A DNA stretch of 6,862 nucleotides. Origin: Pseudomonadota bacterium. GTDB taxonomy: Bacteria; Pseudomonadota; Gammaproteobacteria; Burkholderiales; Sulfuricellaceae. The stretch's first letter is position 1; each line of letters opens with the position of its first letter. The DNA lies in assembly GCA_021783895.1 (NCBI GenBank), contig JAJXTJ010000067.1:1-6862 (forward strand), written 5' to 3'. Shown piece by piece: positions 1 to 6,401 of the stretch. The notes beneath the pieces are model-generated. The model ran no database searches. It was not told where the DNA came from and saw only the letters and a list, made by a program, of their open reading frames with translations. A program made the position numbers and the translations under genes.

Positions 1-260
1 CGAAAGTGCTGAAGGCGCGCGCCCCTCAGCCGGACTGCGGCGATTATTTCCTGCTGCGTCGCTATGAAAGGGCGCGCAAGGCGGATATTCTGGCGATGCA
101 GATGGTGACCGACGGGCTGCAAAAGCTGTTCAACAATCGTAGCCCGGCGTTGAAGCTGGCGCGCAACCTGGGCCTTTCCCTTGCCGGCAGCTTGCCCTGG
201 CTGAAAAACGGCCTGGTGCAACATGCGGTGGGACGGCATCTTAACCAACTGATTTTTTAA
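1..260 (+). CDS. UbiH/UbiF-family FAD-dependent hydroxylase, C-terminal fragment
   Basis: This is the last ~85 codons of a gene entering from the left edge; the frame is open from base 3 and ends at TAA 258-260. The visible part has the C-terminal signature of ubiquinone-biosynthesis FAD monooxygenases: LRRYERARKADILAMQ, followed by a helix with MVTDGLQKLF, then an LARNLGL segment and a final hydrophobic region with a near-terminal HAVG. Members hydroxylate the benzoquinone ring of ubiquinone precursors at the inner membrane. The FAD-binding GxGxxG and the DG and GD motifs lie outside the window, so the position hydroxylated (UbiH, UbiF or UbiI type) cannot be decided. The GTG at base 6 is an internal codon, not a start. 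It is probably co-transcribed with the dsbC-like gene 17 nt downstream. Family assignment is confident; the specific paralogue is not. Confidence 0.82.
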   Translation, partial: KVLKARAPQPDCGDYFLLRRYERARKADILAMQMVTDGLQKLFNNRSPALKLARNLGLSLAGSLPWLKNGLVQHAVGRHLNQLIF

Positions 261-277
261 CCTTGAAGGAAATCGTA

Positions 278-1018
278 ATGCATTCAAAATTTTTGGTCTG
301 CCTGTTGTCGGTTTTTTGCCTTGCCGGCGTGGCGCTGGCCGATACCAGGCCGGGTACGGATGAAGTGGCGGTTAAGGCCGCCGTCGAGAAGAAGTTTCCC
401 GGTATGAAGATCGATAGCCTGCAAAAGACCCAATATGGTGAATTGTATGAGGCCGTCATGGAGGGAAACCAGATTTTCTATACCGACAAAAATGCCAATT
501 ACATTCTTGTCGGCAACCTGATCGACGCCAAGACCCAGCGTAACGTGACCGAAGCACGGATGCGTGACCTGACGCAGGTGAAATTCGATACGCTGCCGCT
601 AGCGTGGGCAATCAAGCAGGTGAAAGGCAACGGCAAGCGCAAGATGGCGGTGTTTTCCGATCCGGATTGCCCCTTTTGCAAGAGGCTCGATGCAGAACTG
701 GCAAAGGTCACCGATGTGACGATCTACATTTTCCTCTACCCGATCGCCAGCCTCCATCCCCAGTCGGCAGACAAGGCCAGGGCGGTATGGTGTGCGTCCG
801 ATCGCGTCAAGGCCTGGGAGGATCTGATGCAGAAGGGAATCGTGCCGCAGACGGGCGGCAAGTGCGAAAACCCGGTGGAGAAAATCGCCGAGTTGGGGAG
901 CAGGCTCAAGGTCAACGGTACGCCCACGATCATCTTCGCCGACGGGATGCGCGTTCCCGGCATGGTCCCCGCCGCCAATCTGGAAAAGCTGCTTAACGGG
1001 GAAAGGCCGCAACATTGA
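278..1018 (+). CDS. dsbC: Periplasmic thiol:disulfide interchange protein, DsbC family
   Basis: A 246-residue protein, close to the ~236 of E. coli DsbC. The ATG at 278 is preferred over the in-frame TTG at 263 because AAGGA (266-270) lies 7 nt upstream of it. Residues 1-21 form a signal peptide with hydrophobic core LVCLLSVFCLAGVALA, cleaved after ALA. Residues ~22-85 correspond to the cystatin-like dimerisation domain, followed by a linker helix. The thioredoxin-fold domain has the redox motif C131-P-F-C134 after VFSDPD, the cis-proline in NGTP (P216), and a second cysteine pair C172/C196 matching the structural disulfide of DsbC. Family members isomerise wrong disulfides in the periplasm and are kept reduced by DsbD. 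CPFC differs from the CGYC of E. coli DsbC and is nearer the CPYC of DsbG, so a DsbG-like chaperone role is possible. It follows the UbiH-family gene by 17 nt. Confidence 0.9.
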   Translation: MHSKFLVCLLSVFCLAGVALADTRPGTDEVAVKAAVEKKFPGMKIDSLQKTQYGELYEAVMEGNQIFYTDKNANYILVGNLIDAKTQRNVTEARMRDLTQVKFDTLPLAWAIKQVKGNGKRKMAVFSDPDCPFCKRLDAELAKVTDVTIYIFLYPIASLHPQSADKARAVWCASDRVKAWEDLMQKGIVPQTGGKCENPVEKIAELGSRLKVNGTPTIIFADGMRVPGMVPAANLEKLLNGERPQH

Positions 1019-1037
1019 AACCGAAAAACTCAGTTGA

Positions 1038-1162
1038 ACCACAGAGGCACAGAGAAAAACAAAGCGCTGTGTTGCTAAGCAGGGTCACCCACCGGGCGAG
1101 TTCCGGCTGGCCGGCAAGCCATTGGTTTATGGCCTTTCTCTGTGCCTCTGCGTCTCTGTGGT
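1038..1162. repeat. Intergenic inverted-repeat element built from CTCTGTG octamers (element 1)
   Basis: The left arm at 1038-1057 (ACCACAGAGGCACAGAGAAA) is the reverse complement of the right arm at 1135-1162, except that the right arm has one extra 8-nt unit. The right arm reads CTCTGTGC (1138-1145), CTCTGCGT (1146-1153), CTCTGTGG (1154-1161), an 8-nt tandem period. The 77-nt core (1058-1134) has no ORF or clear structure beyond a short CCGGC/GCCGG palindrome (1103-1114). A 7-nt direct repeat, AGTTGAA, lies at 1032-1038 and 1173-1179; this could be chance. From memory, the reverse translation of this arm (TTETQRHRE) recurs in many spurious ORFs of environmental bacteria, which fits a dispersed repeat family. 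The element lies between dsbC and the methyltransferase. Confidence 0.8.
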
Positions 1163-1168
1163 GAGGAA
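1163..1168 (+). promoter_or_regulatory. Ribosome binding site deciding the methyltransferase TTG start
   Basis: GAGGAA lies 6 nt upstream of the TTG at 1175 and directly after the end of repeat element 1. The in-frame GTG at 1142 lies inside the repeat arm and has only the pyrimidine-rich TTTCTC before it, so the TTG is the better start. Confidence 0.6.
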
Positions 1169-1174
1169 TTTAAG

Positions 1175-1780
1175 TTGAAAGAATTCTGGAACCAGCGCTA
1201 TAGCGGCGACGAATTTTTCTTCGGCACCGACCCCAACGCTTTTCTGACCGCGCAGCTTCACCGCTTCAAGCCTGGGCAAACCGTTCTGGCCGTGGCCGAT
1301 GGCGAGGGACGGAACGGGGTCTGGCTCGCCCGGCAGGGACTGGACGTGACGGCGGTGGATTTCTCCCCGGCTGCGGTGGATAAGGCGCAACGATTGGCGG
1401 GGCAATATGGGGTAAGCGTGCGTCACGAAATCAGCGACCTGTTTGCCTGGAACTGGGATGAAAACCGCTTCGATGCCATTGTGGCGATTTTTATCCAGTT
1501 CGTCGGCCCGGAACAGCGCCGTAACCTGAATGAGCTGATGCTGCGCGCCCTCAAGCCGGGTGGCTTGCTGATCCTGCAAGGCTACCGGCCAAAGCAGCTG
1601 GAATACCGGACCGGCGGCCCTTCCAGCGTGGAGAACCTGTACACGGCGGAAACCCTGCGCGAGGAATTTTCAGCCATGGAAATTCTTCATCTGGCCGAAC
1701 ATGACGACGAGATTTGCGAGGGGGAAGGACACTGCGGCATGTCGGCGCTGGTGGATATGGTGGCGCGCAAGGGTTTTTAG
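1175..1780 (+). CDS. Class I SAM-dependent methyltransferase (TehB-like superfamily), small soluble type
   Basis: A 201-residue cytoplasmic protein starting at TTG 1175 with KEFWNQRYSGDEFFFGTDPN, the usual opening of this family (WNxRY...YGxxPN). The SAM-binding motif I is VLAVADGEGRNGVWLA (residues ~37-52). The acidic residue that contacts the ribose is D62 in TAVDFS. The motif III-like LKPGG is at ~126-130, followed by LLILQGYRP. The C-terminal GEGHCGMSALVDMVARK is also family-typical. The substrate is unknown: relatives are often named tellurite-resistance TehB-like or thiopurine-like without evidence, and no heavy-metal genes are nearby. An alternative GTG start at 1142 would add 11 residues (PLRLCGEEFK region) encoded entirely by the intergenic repeat and its edge, which is unlikely. 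No terminator is visible after the stop. The gene sits between two inverted-repeat elements, so its link with neighbours may have been altered by insertions. Confidence 0.87.
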   Translation: MKEFWNQRYSGDEFFFGTDPNAFLTAQLHRFKPGQTVLAVADGEGRNGVWLARQGLDVTAVDFSPAAVDKAQRLAGQYGVSVRHEISDLFAWNWDENRFDAIVAIFIQFVGPEQRRNLNELMLRALKPGGLLILQGYRPKQLEYRTGGPSSVENLYTAETLREEFSAMEILHLAEHDDEICEGEGHCGMSALVDMVARKGF

Positions 1781-1798
1781 GGCTATATTGAATATGGA

Positions 1799-1979
1799 TT
1801 TATTCTATAAAAATCAGTTAACCACGGGGATCACGGGGTAAAATCATATTTGTTACATAGCTATGTCCAAGCATCCGTTGGGTGAAATGATTTGATGCTC
1901 CCAAGTCCTGGTTCTTCCCCGTGTACCCCGTGCGCCCCGTGCGCCCCGTGGTTAACATGCTGTTTTTAGGTTTATTCTA
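1799..1979. mobile_element. Candidate miniature inverted-repeat insertion with 9-nt direct repeats
   Basis: TTTATTCTA occurs exactly at 1799-1807 and again at 1971-1979, flanking a 163-nt segment whose ends are inverted. The left end TAAAAATCAG...TTAACCACGGGG is the imperfect reverse complement of the right end CCCCGTGGTTAACATGCTGTTTTTA. This is the arrangement expected of a short non-autonomous insertion with a 9-nt target duplication. No transposase or coding sequence is inside. Removing 1808-1979 would leave 42 nt between the methyltransferase stop and the ferritin-like ATG. Inference: a single pair of AT-rich 9-mers could also arise by chance, and I cannot see other copies. Confidence 0.5.
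1817..1956. repeat. Inverted repeat built from CCCCGTG 9-nt units (element 2)
   Basis: The left arm GTTAACCACGGGG (1817-1829), followed by AT and CACGGGG (1832-1838), pairs with the right arm. The right arm has four CCCCGTG units at 1917, 1926, 1935 and 1944, exactly 9 nt apart, ending in GTGGTTAAC (to 1956). The outer 13 nt of the arms are perfectly complementary. The 78-nt core (1839-1916) contains a 12-nt perfect palindrome ACATAGCTATGT (1855-1866) and a shorter AGCATC/GATGCT pair (1870-1875/1894-1899). In RNA this would fold into a long hairpin between the methyltransferase and the ferritin-like gene. No T-tract follows the right arm immediately, so it is not a classical terminator. Confidence 0.8.
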
Positions 1980-1994
1980 AAAGGAGAGTCGGAC

Positions 1995-2417
1995 ATGAAA
2001 ATCACCAAAAAGAAACTGCTCGAAGAACTCAACAAAGACCTGGAATGGGAATACGCTGCGGCGGTACAGTATGTCCAGCATGCTTCCGCGATCACCGGCG
2101 CACAGTATGAATCGATCCAGAAGGAGCTGATCATTCACTCCCAGGAGGAGATGATGCACGCCGTCATGCTGTCCGACCAGATTGATTTTCTTGGCGGTGT
2201 GCCCACGGTGGACGTGGAAAAACGCGAAACCGACAGCGACAGCCTGGCGATGTTGAGGCAGGATTTGAAGGGCGAGGATAACGCCATCGATCGCTACAAG
2301 GAACGGATTGCCCAGGCCGAGGCGCTCAAGGAATATGGCCTGCGCCGCGTGCTTGAGGACATTCTGATCCAGGAGGAAGAGCACAAGCGCGACCTGCTGA
2401 CGGTGATCAAGAAGTAG
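1995..2417 (+). CDS. Ferritin-like / bacterioferritin-like diiron protein
   Basis: A 140-residue soluble four-helix protein with start ATG 1995 preceded by AGGAGA (1982-1987) 7 nt upstream. Diiron ligands are visible in the expected order: E19 in helix A (LEWEYAAAVQY), E52 and H55 as ExxH in helix B (EEMMHA), E94 in helix C (GEDNAI), and E127 and H130 as a second ExxH in helix D (EEEHKRDL). This matches the six ferroxidase-centre ligands of bacterioferritins at near-identical spacing. M53 aligns with the Met that binds haem at the bacterioferritin dimer interface. The protein is shorter than the ~158 residues of classical Bfr, mainly at the C-terminus. The likely role is iron oxidation and storage or protection from peroxide in the cytoplasm; whether it forms a 24-mer cage is not known. 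Element 2 lies just upstream, so its promoter may lie in or before that element; no clear -35/-10 pair is visible in 1957-1978. Confidence 0.85.
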   Translation: MKITKKKLLEELNKDLEWEYAAAVQYVQHASAITGAQYESIQKELIIHSQEEMMHAVMLSDQIDFLGGVPTVDVEKRETDSDSLAMLRQDLKGEDNAIDRYKERIAQAEALKEYGLRRVLEDILIQEEEHKRDLLTVIKK

Positions 2418-2461
2418 TAGCATTGATTTTGTAATACCTCAACGGCTATGGACAATCTGGG

Positions 2462-3820
2462 TTAATTGAAATCGCGTCGCAAGGTCAGCGAGAGGTCTGC
2501 ACGTTTGTACTGATTAACCGGGATGTTGGACTGATTGCGGATCAAGCTGATTTGCGGTCGCAGCGACCACATTGCGTTGCGCCTGAAAACCAGTCCAATA
2601 CTGAGGTCGCTTTGCCTGTCCTCGCGGTAAATCAGGAAAGCGCTGTTGATCCGGTCGTATTTCCCTTGTTGGATGCCGACAGTGGCATATAGGTCGATAT
2701 TTTCTTTCAGCGCGGTCTGGCCGGTCAGTCGCATCCCTTCGAGGTGTTTGCCGCCATCGACACGCTGGTCGGTATCCTGCTCCATGCCACCATAAATGGT
2801 GCTGAACAGGGAGGTGCGGCTGTCGCCGAAAGCATGCGCCCAGCCGATGCCGGCAATCGACTGGTTAAAATTGTTCGCCGTGAGTGCCGGGTCGGGATAG
2901 CGGTAGCGAACATGCTGGCCAAACAGGATAGCCTGATTGTCAACGTCATAAACGTGCCGCCATTCCCCGTTGACTCCGCCGGAGTCGCGGTTGGTCTTGC
3001 CATCGAGATAAAACTTTCCCAATATTGTGCCGGCCCGGAACTGTTCCCTGTTTTTGGCAAAGCTCAAGCCGATACGTCCGTCCAGTCCGGTAAAATCGAA
3101 ATTGTCGTGCGACTGGTTAGTGCGGTTGCGTAAATCGGCGCCGGCATACAACGACCAGTTTGGGGCGATTTGACGGCTTGCCTCGATGCCTGCGGCCATA
3201 TCCAAAGTGTTGTCGGCGGTCTGGACGTTGACCGGATTCAGCGTAAATACCGCATTCACGAGCACCGGAATCATGATCTGGCTTTGGCCGGTGGCGTTAT
3301 TGACGTTGGTGTCCCTGCCGATGCCGATTTCGAAATATCCACGGGTCTGCATTTCCGGTTCGTTAAAGGAATACGCTATCGCCGCGAGATATTGCCTGAC
3401 CGTGGCCAGGGCTGCGGGGGGCGGGTTTTGCTCCAGTGCGCGCAGGAATTCGGCGCGAGCACGTTCCATGTCGCCCAGGGCAAAATAGGCTCGCCCCATG
3501 TCCACCCTGGCGGCAGCAAACCGGGGATCTACCGCGAGCACCCGCTCGAAGATCAGCGTGGCCTTGTCCGCGTGGCCGCTGTTCAGCGCCGCCAGGCCGA
3601 GGAGATAATCGAATGCCGGCTTCCCCGCCTGTTCGAATTCTTCCTTCTCGAGCAGCGCATAAGCGTCCGCGGCACGACCTTCGGCAATCAGCTTCCGGGC
3701 CAGCTCCAAGTCGGCTGCTGCCGCAGACGCTGCCGCCATCAATAAAATCCCCGCGAACAGCAAGGAGACGAGAATCGATTTTGCCGGATTAACGGTCCCG
3801 GCTTCGTGTCCGCTTTTCAT
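2462..3820 (-). CDS. TPR-domain outer-membrane beta-barrel protein, Slam/DUF560-like
   Basis: A 452-residue protein. The ATG at 3820 overlaps the stop of the upstream FecR-type gene as ATGA, so translation is probably coupled; the open frame continuing to 3952 is antisense-free readthrough of that gene and lacks a better start. Residues 1-36 are a signal peptide ending in an alanine-rich SAAAA. Residues ~37-136 form about three TPR units (LARKLIAEGRAADAYALLE, YLLGLAALNSGHADKA, DMGRAYFALGDMERARAEF). From ~159 to 452 runs a beta-barrel with alternating strands, opening with GYFEIGIGRDTNVNNATG and ending YKRADLSLTLRRDFN, a typical outer-membrane terminal strand with a penultimate Phe. The mature protein has no cysteine. 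TPR plus C-terminal barrel is the layout of the Slam family, which moves surface lipoproteins, and in some bacteria soluble haemophores, across the outer membrane. Slam is my best family guess; another TPR-barrel porin cannot be excluded. Confidence 0.72.
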   Translation of the reverse strand: MKSGHEAGTVNPAKSILVSLLFAGILLMAAASAAAADLELARKLIAEGRAADAYALLEKEEFEQAGKPAFDYLLGLAALNSGHADKATLIFERVLAVDPRFAAARVDMGRAYFALGDMERARAEFLRALEQNPPPAALATVRQYLAAIAYSFNEPEMQTRGYFEIGIGRDTNVNNATGQSQIMIPVLVNAVFTLNPVNVQTADNTLDMAAGIEASRQIAPNWSLYAGADLRNRTNQSHDNFDFTGLDGRIGLSFAKNREQFRAGTILGKFYLDGKTNRDSGGVNGEWRHVYDVDNQAILFGQHVRYRYPDPALTANNFNQSIAGIGWAHAFGDSRTSLFSTIYGGMEQDTDQRVDGGKHLEGMRLTGQTALKENIDLYATVGIQQGKYDRINSAFLIYREDRQSDLSIGLVFRRNAMWSLRPQISLIRNQSNIPVNQYKRADLSLTLRRDFN

Positions 3821-5520
3821 CGGGACAACACCGCGGTGCCGATCACATTCTGACCGGTCGTCGTGCTCAGGCCATAGGCGGAAATCAGCCCATTCGCACT
3901 CGGCCCGACCAGGATGCCCACCGCAGTGCCGCCGCCCACGCCTGACCCGCATGACGCGCCGGTGCAGCTAACGGCAAGCGGGACGCCGGTTTGAGCGAAG
4001 GTACCCAGCGGCACGCTGCCGTTGAAAGCGCCGTTCCAGTTCCTGGCGTGGGCATCGATAACCCCCACATTGTAGGAAGTCACGGCGGCATTGGCCCCCA
4101 GGCTGACGTTCACGTTCAGGTTGACGCTGCCGCCGCTGCCGCCCAATTCGTCGGTTGGCTGGGTGAAGCCGAACAGGTTGGAGAACGACGCGCTGCCTGT
4201 CATGGCGCTGATGACCTCCGGCGGGGTCGCACCGCTCTTGGCATAAACGAAATGGTGGAAATCCACCGGTATCGCATTTCCGTTGCTGTCGAAGGAGACT
4301 CCGCCGGCATAGATGCCCCAATTGATGTCGGTTCCTGCCAAATCCTCGTCGCCAGAATTGACCAGTGATGCACCATTGGCCAGATAATTAAAATGGGTGG
4401 CATTGTTCGATACCGATGCGGGCAGTTCCTGCGCATTAAGCAAAAGATTGGAACCGGAGTCGAAGGCCCGCACGCTGCCGACCTCCAGTATCCGGCTCCC
4501 GGTTTGCGCCCCCACCATGAAGCTGGATGACTCTGCCGGCGAGGTTGCTTTCAGGCCTTCGTGCAGTTCGATTTCGCCATCGCCCAGCTTGATCGGCGTA
4601 ACGAGTTCATCCGCTTCGGCGGCTGTCTCAGGATTCCCGGCGCCCGAATTTTCCAGAGTTTCCCTATCGGAACGGGTTTTCGGAACCGCCGGTTTATTGT
4701 GCTTGTCCGGCCTGGTAATCGGGTCGCCGAACAGGGGGGGAGGCATCTCTAGCATGACCGGCGCGGCGCCGTGCAGCGCGGCGAAGCCGGTTTGGTTCGG
4801 CCCGATCAGAAGCTTGCCTTTCTCTGTTTGCAATACGGTCGCTCCGGAAATTACCCGGTTGTAAGTGCCGGGCTCGACCGGCGCAAGCTGACCCGCCTGC
4901 GGAGCGGGAACGAAGAAGGTTTCATGATCGGTGCCGCGAATGCTGATTTCTGCATTGGGCGTCCGGATGCCGTAAGCCTCTTTGTGCCGCTTGCCGATGG
5001 CGCCGGTCACGGTGCGCATGCCGCCTTCCAGCAGAGCGAGCTCGCTGCGTTCGCTGCCATCCTCGACGCCATGATAGACGAAGGTTTCGATCGTCAACCG
5101 GCTATTCGGGCGCAGCAGTACCGTGCCGCCGTCCACCATGCTCAACTGCACCAGGGCATTTTTGCCGGTTTGCAAGGTTTCGCCCGCGCACACCGGGTCT
5201 CCCTTGGCGATGATCCTGCTTTGGCCCGGACTTTGCACTTCGATGCGGCCAACGGCAAACAGCACCTTGCCCGCCATTTGCCCGGTGCCGCCGATGCCAC
5301 TTCCCATAGCCGTCGCGCCTGTCCCGCCGATACCGCCATCATTCGCGGTCGCGCCCGTCCCGCCGATACCGCTGCCGAGGGATGGCGCTCCGGTACCGCC
5401 GATGCCGCCCGCTTCGGGTGTGCAGACGCCGGCATTTGCCCAGGCAACGCCGGGGGCGACAAAAAGTCCGCACAGCAATATCGCCGTGCGCAGAAAGGAG
5501 CTATTCCGCAGTGTTGACAT
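3817..5520 (-). CDS. Secreted FecR-domain protein with GIGGTG repeats and C-terminal TbpB-like barrel domain
   Basis: A 567-residue protein. Two adjacent ATGs exist (5523 and 5520); the second is chosen because GGGAG (5526-5530) then lies 5 nt upstream. Residues 1-28 are a Sec signal peptide cleaved after AWA, with no lipobox. Residues 39-80 carry four GIGGTG motifs exactly 12 residues apart. A FecR domain follows (~85-200): GKVLFAVGRIEVQ, a KGDPVCAGETLQTG turn, TVLLRPNSRLTI, and RTPNAEISIRGTDHETFF. After a polar Pro/Glu-rich linker (~265-330), residues ~377-567 are glycine-rich alternating strands beginning near W401 (INWGIYAGG) and ending GILVGPSANGLISAYG...GTAVLSR. This resembles the eight-stranded barrel of TbpB/HphA-type Slam clients. 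C519 and C524 may form a disulfide. There is no sigma-factor partner and no N-terminal cytoplasmic tail, so it is not a FecR-type anti-sigma regulator. It overlaps DUF6502 by 20 bp and the Slam-like gene by 4 bp. Confidence 0.75.
   Translation of the reverse strand: MSTLRNSSFLRTAILLCGLFVAPGVAWANAGVCTPEAGGIGGTGAPSLGSGIGGTGATANDGGIGGTGATAMGSGIGGTGQMAGKVLFAVGRIEVQSPGQSRIIAKGDPVCAGETLQTGKNALVQLSMVDGGTVLLRPNSRLTIETFVYHGVEDGSERSELALLEGGMRTVTGAIGKRHKEAYGIRTPNAEISIRGTDHETFFVPAPQAGQLAPVEPGTYNRVISGATVLQTEKGKLLIGPNQTGFAALHGAAPVMLEMPPPLFGDPITRPDKHNKPAVPKTRSDRETLENSGAGNPETAAEADELVTPIKLGDGEIELHEGLKATSPAESSSFMVGAQTGSRILEVGSVRAFDSGSNLLLNAQELPASVSNNATHFNYLANGASLVNSGDEDLAGTDINWGIYAGGVSFDSNGNAIPVDFHHFVYAKSGATPPEVISAMTGSASFSNLFGFTQPTDELGGSGGSVNLNVNVSLGANAAVTSYNVGVIDAHARNWNGAFNGSVPLGTFAQTGVPLAVSCTGASCGSGVGGGTAVGILVGPSANGLISAYGLSTTTGQNVIGTAVLSR
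5281..5406 (-). repeat. 36-nt in-frame tandem repeat encoding GIGGTG units
   Basis: Within the FecR-domain gene, the hexapeptide GIGGTG recurs at residues 39, 51, 63 and 75, a strict 12-residue (36-nt) period, with variable six-residue spacers (APSLGS, ATANDG, ATAMGS). The repeat lies between the signal peptide and the FecR domain, so it would be exposed after export. From memory, the same GIGGTG motif is found in DUF5666-type secreted proteins of betaproteobacteria. The repeat could vary in copy number between strains without breaking the frame. Confidence 0.85.
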
Positions 5521-6352
5521 CATCACTCCCGATTTCGCTGAAATTGTAGATGCCGAAATTTGTCCGATGGATGGCGTCTTCGCGACCCGCATCCTTGTCT
5601 TGCAGTTCGATGGCGCGGCGGTTTACATTGTGCAGAGCCTTCATCCCGGCGGTTTCGGCAAAACGAGCGAATTCCCTGACCGAGTCGGGGCTCAGCTGGT
5701 CGTAATAGACGCAACGCTCAAGGAACGGCGGCTTGGTCCCGGCCATGTTATGCACCGTGGCGGCAAGGTGGTCATGGATATTCTGGCCGAAGAAGAAAAC
5801 TTTTTCCTCGATGCCCTGGGGCGAAACGAACGCGTCCGCGGCAAGATGCACATTGTCGTGTTCGTCCAGGGTGGCGATGCCTTGGCGCAACCATTCGTCC
5901 AGCACCACGCGCGAGCGGAAATCCTTGCTTACCGATTGCACCAGCGCTTCGAAAGACCGATCGCCTCCCTTGCTGGCAAGGCGCGGCAAGGGTAGCGGCG
6001 CGCCTTGCGGGTCGAGATGCTCGGGGTTTCCGCTCCAGCGCGCGAGCAGCTGCGCGCTCAGGGAAGCCTGCGGCGTGAAACTGCTTTCGGTTTCCGGATT
6101 GTCGCGCAAACGCTTGACGTCGCGGCGGTGGACGCCGGTCAGGAGGCTGATCCGGCTGTCGGTCTGAGGCTTGTCTTCAAGTTTGAACTCATCTTCGGCG
6201 ACCTGGATATAGGCCGATTTGACCAGATCGCAAAACGTCTGGAAATGGATGCCATGCGACAGCAGCAGCCGGATAAGCGGTCGCAAAATCCGCCGCAGTG
6301 CGGCCAGAAGAAGCACTGGCAATTCCCCTGCGGAATGATTTTGATGGCCCAT
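5501..6352 (-). CDS. DUF6502 family protein, possible DNA-binding regulator
   Basis: A 283-residue protein of DUF6502 type, recognised from the N-terminal pattern LRRILRPLIRLLLSHGIHFQTFCDLVKSAYIQVAEDEF followed, after a polar stretch, by SRISLLTGVHRRDVKRLRDN (residues 66-85). The latter reads like a helix-turn-helix with a basic recognition helix (HRRDVKRL). The C-terminal half has no motif I recognise; there is no signal peptide, and the hydrophobic stretch at 13-32 is amphipathic with arginines, so it should be cytoplasmic. The start is uncertain: ATG 6352 has no clear Shine-Dalgarno, whereas an in-frame GTG at 6316 has AGGGGA (6324-6329) 7 nt upstream and would give a 271-residue protein that starts where family members usually do. 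The TAG stop lies inside the next gene (20-bp overlap), indicating coupled translation. It is first in the operon and adjacent to the paired operators. Confidence 0.72.
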   Translation of the reverse strand: MGHQNHSAGELPVLLLAALRRILRPLIRLLLSHGIHFQTFCDLVKSAYIQVAEDEFKLEDKPQTDSRISLLTGVHRRDVKRLRDNPETESSFTPQASLSAQLLARWSGNPEHLDPQGAPLPLPRLASKGGDRSFEALVQSVSKDFRSRVVLDEWLRQGIATLDEHDNVHLAADAFVSPQGIEEKVFFFGQNIHDHLAATVHNMAGTKPPFLERCVYYDQLSPDSVREFARFAETAGMKALHNVNRRAIELQDKDAGREDAIHRTNFGIYNFSEIGSDDVNTAE

Positions 6353-6401
6353 TCGGATTGTCCGGTAGTAAAGTTAGATTCAAGAATAACACAAATTTAA
6401 C

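Noticed and set aside
1127..1579. Minus-strand 150-codon open frame opposite the methyltransferase, starting with a TTETQRHRE-like peptide.
   Set aside because: Its N-terminus is translated repeat element and the rest is antisense to a clear methyltransferase with intact motifs.
1038..1956. Possible CRISPR array or tandem repeat locus from the recurring CCCCGTG and CTCTGTG units.
   Set aside because: Units are 8-9 nt in direct contact, with no spacers, and arms are inverted; no cas genes are nearby.
1817..1956. Rho-independent terminator after the methyltransferase.
   Set aside because: The loop is 78 nt and no T-run directly follows the right arm; only a short TTTTT occurs 6 nt on, so termination is possible but not supported.
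2418..2461. Bidirectional terminator between the convergent ferritin-like and Slam-like genes.
   Set aside because: No stable inverted repeat is visible in this 44-nt gap.
5123..5995. Plus-strand 290-codon open frame across the FecR and DUF6502 genes.
   Set aside because: The Pro-rich start is the complement of the GIGGTG repeats, and it crosses two well-supported minus-strand genes; no ribosome binding site or recognisable motif.
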